Shown: one piece after another, positions 51,126-60,065 of the stretch | Numbering within the stretch: the stretch's first letter is position 1 | Layout of the letters: each line of letters begins with the position of its first letter | NCBI GenBank assembly: GCA_006247105.1 | Contig: CM016929.1 | Span: forward strand, 1,054,001-1,118,000 | DNA length: 64,000 bases | Direction: 5' to 3' | Source of the DNA: Giardia muris | Taxonomy: Eukaryota; Fornicata; Diplomonadida; Hexamitidae | Position numbers and translations under genes: made by a program | The notes under the pieces: generated by a model | The model's input: only the letters and a program-made list of their open reading frames with translations | Database searches by the model: none | Told to the model about the DNA's origin: nothing

Positions 51126-53897
51126 TTACGATAGCCTCGAGGTAAGGCGTCTCCGAAGCTGTTCTGTTGGAGCGGCCTTGAGAAGTGCTTCCTGACCTGT
51201 CTTAAGGAGGGACGATGGGGTCTGAGCTAATCCAAGACCCGCTCCCATTCCAACAACAGCTCCTAAGTCCAATTCTTCGAAGTCCTTAGCGGTCTTCAAG
51301 GCCAGTAACAACTTCCCGGCCGCCGCTTGCTGGAGAGCCAATCCACGCAAGTCCTTTGGATGATACACGTGCGTAATACACCAAACACACGCATAGAACG
51401 CGTTCTGACCCGCGGTCAGGCGCCGGTTAAGATCGGGAGTCGTGAGAAGCATCAGGAAGCAGTCCGCACCGGATGCATCGCAATCCCGGACCCGGTCGTT
51501 TGCATACTCATCTCCCTTGCTTTTCTCGACCCGGTGTGCGTATTCCTCCTCCAACACACTCCCTGCTGCCCTCACGGCCGTCTCAATGCGCCCCATTTCA
51601 GCGTCATCTGTCAGAGAATAGACGTAACTAAACACCTCAAGGAGGAACTCAAGAGCAGGCTGAATACACTCCTGAGCATGCAAGGAGGCGCGGAACGACT
51701 GCTGCCCGCGTCCAAACGCATAGAGACAACCCGTACGCGTCGCAAAGCTCATGAAATCGGCGAGGTCGTAGGATTGGCTCTCAATGATCTTAGCGACTTC
51801 AACTGCGGCTTTAAAACGTCGTACGAAGCGACCAGCAGCCTCGGAAGAACGCAATATGTCCTCCGGGCCCTCCCGAATGGCCGAGACGATGTCTGTAAGG
51901 AAGGTCACATCCTGGGTCTCAACAGCCGTGATCCATGGATCTGATGCATAGACGAACTTCCCATAGAGGGCAAAGCCAGTGTCAACGCTATAAGGTAATA
52001 CGGCACGCGCCGTCAGACGACTGAGATACCTATCCCCATTGTCCATGAGCGTTGCGAGCTCCATCAAAGCCACGGCAGTACGTGGTCGTGACGCAAACCC
52101 CGCCATTCGCGAAAGAATGAGGCACTCATCCGCCGTAATGGTCTTCTTCAGGGCAAGCGCCTCTGTACGCTTGGCCAGGAGGCCTGCATAGAGTTTCGAA
52201 AAGGTCTCCTTCTCCACCGCAAGCTCTTCGGCTGTGAGGCCGAACCTGGACTTCGGGTTGTTGGGTTCCTTGTCCATCTTTTCGGCACGTTCTAGTATCT
52301 CATTCTCGTCCAATGGGGTATTCAGATAGAGCTTCCTAGTGCACTCATGATCCGACTCGGTGGATAGGGTGACCAGCCCATCCTCAACTCCCACGTAATC
52401 CTTAACGATCGAGCAGCACTCATCCACGGGCGGGTCTGGTAAGGCTATCAGAAGGGCGCCATATTGGCAAACAAAGGCGGACTCCGTGGTTACGTTCTTC
52501 TTCAACTCGCATAAGACGTCGTCCGCCAGACCCTCCACCGATGATAAAAGGCGAGCAACATAGCGCGCTAAGCCTGCGGCCGGGTAATTCTTTCCACGAG
52601 CCTCAAGGCAAGCAAGAGCTTCCGCCTTCAGGGCTTCCCGATTCCGCGCCAAGGCTGCTAAGCGTGCACGGAGAGTCACCACAAAATACTCGGACGGACC
52701 TTGGAAATCCTTGGTTGCGTTGAGGCAGCTAAGAGCACTATCACTGGGACTAGTAAATCCACGAGCAACATGACCCACGAAGGCGTCATATAGCAAGGCA
52801 TACAGAGGCGCATGCTCGAGAAGTAATGACGAATCATCAGCGGTTAGAAGGAGATTCGGCTTGAAGGAGGAAACGTCAATGTCCCCGTCCCCATGTAAGC
52901 GTACATACTCCCGAAAGACCTCCTCATAGATGGATAGGTCCATGGGATTCTTAGAAAAGCGGAGACGAAGAGCCGTCCAGTATTCAACCCGGGCATCGGT
53001 TGCACGCTTGTACTCCGCATATGCTTGCAGCACCTGATCCCGATCGAAGCATTTCCGAGTCCCTCCGATCGCGGAGACCTTCTTGTCGAAAGAGGCAAGA
53101 AGTCTTGCATAAAGCTCGGGTTCAGGCCGACATTGCGCAATGACGCGAAGCTTCTCGACGAGCGACACGGTAACCTCATGCCAAGGGAGACGATAAAGAC
53201 TCACATCACGGTGAGCGGCGGATTCCGCTAAGCTCTCGTTTGCGGCCCTATGGAGCGCGGAGTAGATCGGATCCAGGTCCTGAAGCATTTCGGAGCACTT
53301 TTCTTGTGCATAGTGCATGAGGTAGCGCGTGGCATAGGCGTAGCGGAGAAGCTGTGCCGTCGACCCGGATGTGAGGGCCTTGAGAAGGCCAAGAAGCTGT
53401 TCATGGCATTTCTTGTAGTCCTGACTGTGATAGTAGAGCGTGGCGAGGTCTCGGTTGAGGACAGCGACGTTAGGGGCGACCACGAGAGCCTTCTTGAGGT
53501 ATTCGATGGCGCGTCCTTCAAGGCGGTCACTACGACATGCAATGCTGGCAATGTGATAGGGCATATAAAGACCCGAATTGCCAGCTGGTATTTGCGCTAT
53601 CGCCCGCTCAATATAGTTCCATCCCTCGACGCGTGCTTGGTCTAAGGCGGTGCGTTCCGGAGCGTCGGGGAGAAATTCCCGGGCCAGTTTCGGTGGGAAC
53701 GAGCAGAGGGCGATCCCCTTCATGCAAAGAACGTCGGGGTTGTTTGGGTGGCGCTCAAGTAGGGACACCGCGTCTGTGTAAAGTGGACCATATGCCCCGT
53801 TGTCGTAGTGCTGGTAGAGGGTGAGGAGAGCCTTCGCGTCCTTGCGTGACATCTCCTGCTCGTGGGAGCGGGTATTATGCCTCCGGTTCCTGCTCAT
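51126..53897 (-). CDS. N-terminal acetyltransferase NatA auxiliary subunit (NAA15/Nat1-like), 923 aa
   Basis: An all-helical TPR protein. The N-terminal third carries the NAA15 pattern: a basic start, EMSRKDAKALLTLYQHYDNG..Y, LLERHPNNPDVLCMKGIALCSF, IAYLKKAL-type IEYLKKALVVAPNVAVLNRDLATLYYHSQDYKKCHEQLL, then YAYATRYLMH. Length is close to the 850-900 typical for the family. NAA15 is the ribosome-binding scaffold that wraps the catalytic NAA10 subunit and acetylates nascent chains starting with Ser, Ala, Thr or Gly. The family call rests on pattern and length rather than a unique catalytic motif, so another large TPR protein remains possible. The ATG is only 6 bases (AAAAAC on the coding strand) downstream of the SLX1 stop. 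Confidence 0.8.
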   Translation of the reverse strand: MSRNRRHNTRSHEQEMSRKDAKALLTLYQHYDNGAYGPLYTDAVSLLERHPNNPDVLCMKGIALCSFPPKLAREFLPDAPERTALDQARVEGWNYIERAIAQIPAGNSGLYMPYHIASIACRSDRLEGRAIEYLKKALVVAPNVAVLNRDLATLYYHSQDYKKCHEQLLGLLKALTSGSTAQLLRYAYATRYLMHYAQEKCSEMLQDLDPIYSALHRAANESLAESAAHRDVSLYRLPWHEVTVSLVEKLRVIAQCRPEPELYARLLASFDKKVSAIGGTRKCFDRDQVLQAYAEYKRATDARVEYWTALRLRFSKNPMDLSIYEEVFREYVRLHGDGDIDVSSFKPNLLLTADDSSLLLEHAPLYALLYDAFVGHVARGFTSPSDSALSCLNATKDFQGPSEYFVVTLRARLAALARNREALKAEALACLEARGKNYPAAGLARYVARLLSSVEGLADDVLCELKKNVTTESAFVCQYGALLIALPDPPVDECCSIVKDYVGVEDGLVTLSTESDHECTRKLYLNTPLDENEILERAEKMDKEPNNPKSRFGLTAEELAVEKETFSKLYAGLLAKRTEALALKKTITADECLILSRMAGFASRPRTAVALMELATLMDNGDRYLSRLTARAVLPYSVDTGFALYGKFVYASDPWITAVETQDVTFLTDIVSAIREGPEDILRSSEAAGRFVRRFKAAVEVAKIIESQSYDLADFMSFATRTGCLYAFGRGQQSFRASLHAQECIQPALEFLLEVFSYVYSLTDDAEMGRIETAVRAAGSVLEEEYAHRVEKSKGDEYANDRVRDCDASGADCFLMLLTTPDLNRRLTAGQNAFYACVWCITHVYHPKDLRGLALQQAAAGKLLLALKTAKDFEELDLGAVVGMGAGLGLAQTPSSLLKTGQEALLKAAPTEQLRRRLTSRLS

Positions 53898-53903
53898 GTT
53901 TTT
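53898..53903 (-). promoter_or_regulatory. 6-base spacer AAAAAC between SLX1 and NAA15
   Basis: On the coding strand the whole gap between the SLX1 TAG and the NAA15 ATG is aaaaac. If the genes are transcribed separately, the NAA15 promoter must lie in the SLX1 coding region and only the initiator is non-coding. Confidence 0.5.
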
Positions 53904-54905
53904 CTATTCGAGGGCTCTAGGAGAAAGGTCTTGGTCTGTGATATCGATGACGCTTGGAGAGGTGGGTGGGAGGCGCACCTGTGGTGTCGAGACGAAGGAG
54001 AGGCCAGGGTGTGTAGGGGTCTGGTCAGAAATCGAGATGACTTCCGTCGAGGAGGGTCGGTCGGATGATTTGGAGAGATCATCGCTAGTAGTTGGGGAGG
54101 GGCTGGAGATGAGAGGTGCGTCTGGAGAGTTCGGTCCGGCTTGTCTTTCCTCTACTAATCGTTTGGTACAATTACGCAGAAGATCTTGCCATGTTAGGGA
54201 ACGACCGCAAAGTGGACAAGGGCCTTGATTCGGAAGCAGGTGATCCGGGTCCGATAGTTTTCGAGCAAGACAGGACATACAGAAGAAGCTTTGACATGTC
54301 GGGCATTGTAGACGGACTTTATGTACCTCCTTCCTACAGAGAGGACAGTTAGTATTGAGAGAGGTATGAGTCGATGCATATACCTCCTCTGGGACTACGT
54401 CCCATCCGGGTTCCACTTGTACCGAACTCGGGTCATCCATAAGATAGACTGGCATTGTTCCGATGAGGGCTTGTCTCAACGGTTCCACTAGTCCATGGTC
54501 AAACGCTACCACATAGAGCGGCTGTTGTGCGTAAGGTGGATTCGTCAAGAGGACGAGCAGTACATTGAGGGTGCTCGTGATCGTCCGCGGCATGGCAAGC
54601 GCACGCGTTGTCCCAGGATAACAGAGCTTATTTGCATACTGACTCTTTGTAGGGTAAGTCCAGATGAACTCGAACTTGAGTGCGGCGATCTTCGTCGGGA
54701 AGCCGCCAACAAACAGGACCATTCGCCACGGCCCACGTCTTGCAGTGCGCTTCGCACCCCCTGCAATCTCCTTGTTATGCTGCCGGAGACGAGTCTGTGG
54801 ATGGTTCGTAAAGCCAATATAGCAGGATCCGCGCTTCTCGTACTCCGGATTCGTACTAACGAGGCAGTAGCACGCGTATAGTCCTTTTGGACCAGATATA
54901 AGCAT
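53904..54905 (-). CDS. SLX1: Structure-specific endonuclease subunit SLX1 (GIY-YIG plus RING), 333 aa
   Basis: The N-terminal GIY-YIG nuclease runs from YACYCLVS to SCYIGFTNHPQTRLRQHN (Tyr29-Ile-Gly31, catalytic-type Arg39/Arg41), with GPWRMVLFVGGFPT and the metal-binding Glu79 in KFEFIW. A SLX1-type RING follows at about 185-245: CPLC, CPTC, FFCMSCL, CPLC. The C-terminal 80 residues are serine- and proline-rich. With SLX4 the enzyme cuts branched DNA such as Holliday junctions, replication forks and flaps. It would also act in rDNA maintenance; that is family knowledge. The gene diverges from the small coiled-coil gene with 18 bases between the start codons. Confidence 0.93.
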   Translation of the reverse strand: MLISGPKGLYACYCLVSTNPEYEKRGSCYIGFTNHPQTRLRQHNKEIAGGAKRTARRGPWRMVLFVGGFPTKIAALKFEFIWTYPTKSQYANKLCYPGTTRALAMPRTITSTLNVLLVLLTNPPYAQQPLYVVAFDHGLVEPLRQALIGTMPVYLMDDPSSVQVEPGWDVVPEEVYASTHTSLNTNCPLCRKEVHKVRLQCPTCQSFFCMSCLARKLSDPDHLLPNQGPCPLCGRSLTWQDLLRNCTKRLVEERQAGPNSPDAPLISSPSPTTSDDLSKSSDRPSSTEVISISDQTPTHPGLSFVSTPQVRLPPTSPSVIDITDQDLSPRALE

Positions 54906-54923
54906 CTCTTGAGCCGTAGAAAA
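54906..54923. promoter_or_regulatory. 18-base divergent promoter
   Basis: The only sequence between the SLX1 start (reverse, 54905) and the small coiled-coil gene start (forward, 54924): ctcttgagccgtagaaaa. It is A-rich only at the forward-gene edge. Confidence 0.45.
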
Positions 54924-55412
54924 ATGTCTTCCTCCAGTTTCGACCCCTTGTCCGAACTAGTTCATAGACTCCTATTCCAGTTCACCTTCGAGCTTGATAA
55001 CTGCTTCGAGGGTATGACCTTCCGTATTACAGACCCCCATGTGGAAGGGACCTCCAGCTATATAAGCTTCGGAATGCGGTTCCCACCAGACGAATATGCC
55101 CAGATGAGGCTACCAACACGAGGGGAGAATGTCCTCCAGGTACCTGAGCGGATGCTTAGCGCCGCCGAGAATGGTGGTCGAACCTTCCAGGAAAGCCTTC
55201 AGGACATCCGTCGACGCTTGAGAGAGCTTCCTTTGAGCTGCTTTGCCGTCCCAGACGTGGATTTGGATGCTCTTCGCCGCGAAAACGTGGCAGCTGAGGC
55301 GGAGTTGCAGGATGAGCTTCGGCAAACACGGGAGCTTGCAGATACTCTCCGTTCATATCGAGCAAGCCTTGCTCGGGCTCGCCTTTCTGCCCTTTCTCAC
55401 GATGCTAGATAG
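54924..55412 (+). CDS. Small protein with C-terminal coiled coil, 162 aa
   Basis: I do not recognise the family. The first 100 residues look globular (ELVHRLLFQFTFELDNCF; ITDPHVEGTSSYISFGMRF). Residues about 105-162 are a predicted coiled coil rich in Arg, Glu and Leu (DLDALRRENVAAEAELQDEL). A small helical start followed by a coiled coil is common among kinetochore, centrosome and tether subunits, but nothing here picks one out. The start at 54924 follows gtagaaaa; an ATG five codons upstream is possible. Its TAG stop is in the same frame as the following long zinc-finger reading frame, with 17 sense codons and no ATG between, so the two could be parts of one gene if the TAG were removed or read through. 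Confidence 0.65.
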   Translation: MSSSSFDPLSELVHRLLFQFTFELDNCFEGMTFRITDPHVEGTSSYISFGMRFPPDEYAQMRLPTRGENVLQVPERMLSAAENGGRTFQESLQDIRRRLRELPLSCFAVPDVDLDALRRENVAAEAELQDELRQTRELADTLRSYRASLARARLSALSHDAR

Positions 55413-58400
55413 TCACTGTTCTATGGCTATGTCCAGGTACGAAGCCGTTCTTATAGTGCTTTCTTGCTTCTACAGACTCAAAAAGAAGCAAATCCAGCCG
55501 CTCAGGCAAACTTCCAGCTCGTCGTCGACTTCTACAACAATAGCCATGCGGTCTACAACCTCAATTACAATTCCCTCAATCGAGAGAAGTACAACCGTGT
55601 CAAGGTCGAGGAAGACCGTTCTCCTGGAGACTGCGCCGTCTGTAACGTCAAGTACGAGAACTACAAACTCCACGTCAGCAGCGCCGACCATCTGAAGAAC
55701 TACCGAAACTACATGGCGCAGGTGTCGGGCCTGACGGAGAACGGAGAGTCAAATGCGATGATTGACGAGCTTCGCTACCTCTCTCTCCAATTCGAGCGGA
55801 TCTCCGCAATCGGGGTTCAGCTCTCGTCAATCGTCTCGACGATCGCTGCAGAGCTCGGTTGCAGTTATGAGTTCGTTGCGGAGATTGTCAACGATCTACT
55901 GAAGGCGACTGGAGGAGACATCGTCATCGACGTCTCAGATATCCCACGAGCGATTTCCCCGAACTGCAAGACGAACGCGTATTTGAAGTGGCGAGAGGAC
56001 TCCTCTCAGCGGCGCCAGCTGTCATTCGAGCAGCTCCTGACGGGCAGTGGTTCTCGAAAGACTGGCTACAAGCGGATTAAGGCCTCGGCAGGGTCGATCC
56101 TTCTGACAGGTTTGATGCTCGATATCAACCGCATCAAGTGGGTTCGGAACACCATTCTTGCGCGCTATCAGAGAGCCAATGGAATGGAACCCACGATTGC
56201 TGCCTCCGCCACGGGGAACCTCGTATCAACGGCCGAGAACGGGAGTTACTACCTCTTCCCGCGACTTCCGACGGAGCAGGAGTACGTCGTTCCGAAGCTT
56301 GTCATCGATCCCCGCACTCACACTCAGTTCCTCTTCGAAGAGGAGGACTTCACACAGCTCATCCGCGTTAGTATGGCGGCTGTCCTTTGGAGAGCGTACG
56401 CAGGCGACGAAGAGTCTCCAAAGGGCGGTTCAAAAGACACGTTGCGCCTCGGAAAGCATACGATCAGCAATTGCAAGACGGATTACACTCTACCTCCGCA
56501 CCTCCAACACCGCTCGACGATGGGCCTTGACGAATACGTCTCGGACGACGAGCTCGACTGCCAACAGACTCGGGTGATTCGGCGGCTCTGTGACGAGACC
56601 CCAATCCTTTCGGGCGCTAGGTATATCCACGCGACAGCAGAGCAGAAACGACTTCGTCACGAGTGCTATCTTGCTCGTGTCCATAGCCACCAACAAGGAA
56701 CCGAGACGGGTCCGATCGATGGCGGGGAGGAAGAGTTTGATGACGAACTGAATCCTGGCCTTCGACGAGGGCGATCTGAGGGCCGTCTGTATCATGTTCC
56801 TCCGATTACGGGACTTGACTTCAAGCTTCTTCGTCAGGACGTCCTCGACGTCGAGCTGGGACATGTGCCCCAACATGGGATGTTAGTACGCCTGGCTAAA
56901 AGCCTCCTTGAAGTCCGAGAACAACGCTCAATTCGGGACGAGGAGCTTGTTCAAATGGCCAATACTCTCTTCAAGGAAGGAGAGCTTGAGGGTGTATTCA
57001 CATCGAAGACTGCCGAATGGCTCAGGAGGCGGATGTCTGAAGGTGCGGGCCGCCGTCCCGTCGAGGAAGGCTCTGACGAGCACTCGAACGAACTCGACAC
57101 GTGTGACGCACGTCTATCTCGGACAAGTCGTCTCCAGATCCCTCGCCTTTACTGGTTTGATCAAGCAAAAGGCCGAATGTACGTTGAAGGTTTCAACGAC
57201 CTCGAGGATGCCTTTGCCCAGCGAGGCTCTGATCGGAGCGGATTTGACGCCGGTAAGCTTAACGCGATTGAGTTTTCTAGAGCTTATGCCCGGGCTGCTG
57301 AGCGGGCTCTTCTGAACGGGCAGAGCGAAATCTCCTTTGTTGATCGTGACGCATCGGGAGCGCTTCTCGATCGCCAGGCATACGAGAGCACTGACCGCTC
57401 GATTCTTGCGAGCCTCCTTGGTCAAGCAACCGAGAAGAGCATTATGGAGAGGGCACGTCCGAGTGCGCTTGCAGGTGGGACTTCCTGTGGTGGGCACCAG
57501 CAGACGACTATGGGATATAATGACTGTGTCCAACGGATCCTTACAGCGATTCCTGCAGCCCGTGTCGATTATGGGATGCTCCGAGCACTTGCCTCCATCC
57601 CACTCGACGTCCTCCAGGCCATCCTTTCGAACTGCCTCGTGATTTCGGGGCTGGCCACTGCTCCCTTCGTCATCAATAACCTGACGGAGGTCGTGAGCGT
57701 CATCCCTGATGTCGTTCACGGAGCTCATTCTCGATCTCTCGAGGACGATATCAACTGCATTGCCCTTCTTCAGGACGAGCGGAATGGGGCCCAGGTCATC
57801 GCCGATGGCTCGGATGTCTCAACAGGAATGGGGCCCATCGCTTTCAGTGCTCTCGGGACGGCGGTGAAGCAATATGGGCTATCCGGACTTGGAGCCGCCC
57901 CGGGATATGCGGACCTCCAGGTCGGAAGGCCTACCGATGCCGGAAGAGCAGATGCAGTCGTCGTCACAGACGCCCTGATGACGACCGTCTCAGCCCAGCT
58001 CGAAGCGCGACGGGCTGGATCGTGTCCAGACTACTTCACTTCTTTCCGAAGCGTCCTCACGGATGAGACGTACTCTGGTTCGACCATCATGCGGATCGCC
58101 CGATCAAACTCTGTCGCAGCTCCGACACGCATCCAGCTTGAGGAGGACATGATCAGCCTCCAACTTCTGGCGGGGATGACGGACGATGCTATCGATACGA
58201 GCCTTCTCGCTTCTGAGACGGAGCATCTGGTGACAACTGGGCATCCGAAGAACCTCGAGCGATACAACAGTGTCCGGGAGACAGCAATCCTTGAGCATGG
58301 CATTGATGTTCGGCCGTCGTACGTCACTGTCAATGGCCAACAACAGCTCAGAGTGACTCGCTATGCTGCCCCGATCCTCTCCCACTTCAACCAGATCGAT

Positions 58401-58958
58401 CCCGGAGCTCCGTTCTTCTCTCCAAAGCACTACGACACGATGATTCCTGTCTCAGACTCGATCTGCAGTGCTATCTATTCGGGTCTCATTCCTTCGTACA
58501 CTGGGACCTCTCGCTTCCTCGAGCAGGTCTCGGACCTCTGGAAGGGAAGTGCCGATGCCTTCCTTGGGAGTTGCGCCAGTGTCTCATCTGTCTATAGTGA
58601 TCAGTCCTTCTACTCGATCAAGATCATTGACCCCTCGACGACGACTCTCATCGCCCTTGCGGCACGGGCCGAGGTTCTTCGTCGGAAGGCTGCTCTGAGT
58701 GCTCCGGGCTTCAACGAGACGAAGGGGATGGTCCCACTCCGTCATGACTGCCGATCTCTCTGGAGGAGCACCGGGGCCTGTCCGATCGTCGTTATGGATC
58801 GAGAGGATAGGGAGGAACTTCTGGGGCGTCTTGGACGAACAGACTCCGACGGAGAGGACGCGGACTTCGACGAGATCAGTGCTCTTGGACCTTTTGATGC
58901 GACCCAGAGCGGAAAGCCTGACGTGTATCTGACCCACACATACCAGTTCGTGAACTAG
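55413..58958 (+). CDS. Large protein with Dbf4-type zinc finger; start codon unresolved, open frame 1181 codons
   Basis: The frame is open from just after the TAG at 55410-55412 to the TAG at 58956-58958. Near its beginning it carries SPGDCAVCNVKYENYKLHV followed by SSADHLKNY: C-x2-C, then H-x5-H with the 'P-G-x-C-x-x-C-x-V-K-Y-x-x-L-x-x-H' wording of the Dbf4/ASK zinc finger, the part of the DDK activator that contacts Cdc7. The first in-frame Met comes after this finger, so the true 5' end must be upstream or supplied by splicing. The rest, over 1000 residues, has helical stretches and two acidic patches but no family I recognise; it is far longer than known Dbf4 proteins. An AGTGAA signal overlaps the stop. 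The reading frame is certain; the start and the Dbf4 link are not. Confidence 0.68.
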   Translation, partial: SLFYGYVQVRSRSYSAFLLLQTQKEANPAAQANFQLVVDFYNNSHAVYNLNYNSLNREKYNRVKVEEDRSPGDCAVCNVKYENYKLHVSSADHLKNYRNYMAQVSGLTENGESNAMIDELRYLSLQFERISAIGVQLSSIVSTIAAELGCSYEFVAEIVNDLLKATGGDIVIDVSDIPRAISPNCKTNAYLKWREDSSQRRQLSFEQLLTGSGSRKTGYKRIKASAGSILLTGLMLDINRIKWVRNTILARYQRANGMEPTIAASATGNLVSTAENGSYYLFPRLPTEQEYVVPKLVIDPRTHTQFLFEEEDFTQLIRVSMAAVLWRAYAGDEESPKGGSKDTLRLGKHTISNCKTDYTLPPHLQHRSTMGLDEYVSDDELDCQQTRVIRRLCDETPILSGARYIHATAEQKRLRHECYLARVHSHQQGTETGPIDGGEEEFDDELNPGLRRGRSEGRLYHVPPITGLDFKLLRQDVLDVELGHVPQHGMLVRLAKSLLEVREQRSIRDEELVQMANTLFKEGELEGVFTSKTAEWLRRRMSEGAGRRPVEEGSDEHSNELDTCDARLSRTSRLQIPRLYWFDQAKGRMYVEGFNDLEDAFAQRGSDRSGFDAGKLNAIEFSRAYARAAERALLNGQSEISFVDRDASGALLDRQAYESTDRSILASLLGQATEKSIMERARPSALAGGTSCGGHQQTTMGYNDCVQRILTAIPAARVDYGMLRALASIPLDVLQAILSNCLVISGLATAPFVINNLTEVVSVIPDVVHGAHSRSLEDDINCIALLQDERNGAQVIADGSDVSTGMGPIAFSALGTAVKQYGLSGLGAAPGYADLQVGRPTDAGRADAVVVTDALMTTVSAQLEARRAGSCPDYFTSFRSVLTDETYSGSTIMRIARSNSVAAPTRIQLEEDMISLQLLAGMTDDAIDTSLLASETEHLVTTGHPKNLERYNSVRETAILEHGIDVRPSYVTVNGQQQLRVTRYAAPILSHFNQIDPGAPFFSPKHYDTMIPVSDSICSAIYSGLIPSYTGTSRFLEQVSDLWKGSADAFLGSCASVSSVYSDQSFYSIKIIDPSTTTLIALAARAEVLRRKAALSAPGFNETKGMVPLRHDCRSLWRSTGACPIVVMDREDREELLGRLGRTDSDGEDADFDEISALGPFDATQSGKPDVYLTHTYQFVN

Positions 58959-58962
58959 TGAA
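58957..58962 (+). terminator. AGTGAA polyadenylation signal of the zinc-finger gene
   Basis: AGTGAA shares its first two bases with the TAG stop codon (58956-58958); matches AGTRAA. Confidence 0.6.
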
Positions 58963-60065
58963 CGCAGCCACAGGAGCCTTTGGGCGCGAGGGTGAAGTGA
59001 GGAATGTGAGGCTGCTCAAGCGGATCTCGGAGAAGGGTCAGGTCACGGCTTCGACGGTTCTGCCTCCTGGAAGAAGGACCATCTCTGCCCTCCCGGTCAA
59101 GATGGGGTAGTTCTCGCTTCCACTGCTGCAGATGATTGGTGGCTCGCGGGACGATCACGCCGCTTCAGTCGCGTGGCGGCGACCGTGAGGTGATTCCGTA
59201 ACGCCTCTGGTGTGCTTGGTGCTATCTCCACTGGTACAGGCGGTGTTCCTTGATCCGTCTGGCGAATGCGATTCTCTTCGTGCTTGGGACCTGTTATCCG
59301 GTCCTCTCAGTCGCGTGCACTGAAGATTCGGCTTCTGACCTGTTCCATGCAATGAACGAGCATCTGTCCGGGTCGTGGCCCGAAACTCTCGTCTAAAGGC
59401 AAGTTGGTGAGAAGAGACGCTCATAACGACTCCTGCCCCTGCGGCTCCGCATAGAAGAGCGCTTAACGATCTTGAGATGATTGTGGGATGCCGCTATTAC
59501 AAGCACAGTTACGCCAGAGGAGCAGAGACTCGCACTGCCATCTGATGTGATCCCCGGCTCCCTCATCAACCGCATCTCCGCTCAGGGAGGAGATGCCGGG
59601 TTTATGACCGTTGTAGGTGACATGGGTTTGTACGGCCACCCGTTGTTGTCTTGAAGTCCAAGGTCGAGAAGTGTGCCTGGTGTAATCCTACGGTCTTCAT
59701 CAGGGCCGTGGTCCTCATACCTTCAAGGTTGGCCGTAACGGCCTTGGAGCTGTCTCTCTCAGTCCCATTCATCAACTCGGTGATTTCCTGAGCATCAAGC
59801 ATCGACCTCCCCATCCCTCCCAGCTCCAGACCCCGACCCCAATGGGAGAGAGAAGGCCCAGCCCACCTGTCACCTCCGGGCACCTTAGGGGATGAGGGGT
59901 GACTGTGTAGGATCCCTCGTCCCTCTCCAGAGAACGAGGAGATGAGCCTCTAACTTCACTTTCTGTCCTGCGCTCACCTTCCGGACTGATGGGCAGGACT
60001 GGAGACCCTCCACATGCTCGTTGAGGCAGCTGCCATCCAGAACTCGGATCGACCACTCTTCTGGG
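58959..60065 (-). pseudogene. Decayed region with ankyrin-repeat remnants (reverse strand)
   Basis: A 1.1 kb stretch without an intact gene. On the reverse strand, 59393-59575 reads GVTVLVIAASHNHLKIVK, a recognisable ankyrin helix pair, after which the expected continuation (LFYAEPQGQESL) appears only after a frame shift and then ends in a stop. A second remnant, MRTTALMKTV, lies at about 59690-59720, also followed by frame breaks. These are the 'TALM'-type ankyrins of diplomonad 21.1 and NEK-like proteins. I read the stretch as one or more dead ankyrin genes separating the conserved gene block from the antigen-gene cluster. The remainder shows nothing I can name. Confidence 0.5.

Noticed and set aside
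55437..55475. 39-base GTACG...ACAG intron before the zinc-finger frame
   Set aside because: Its length is a multiple of three, so removal would not bring any upstream ATG into the long frame.
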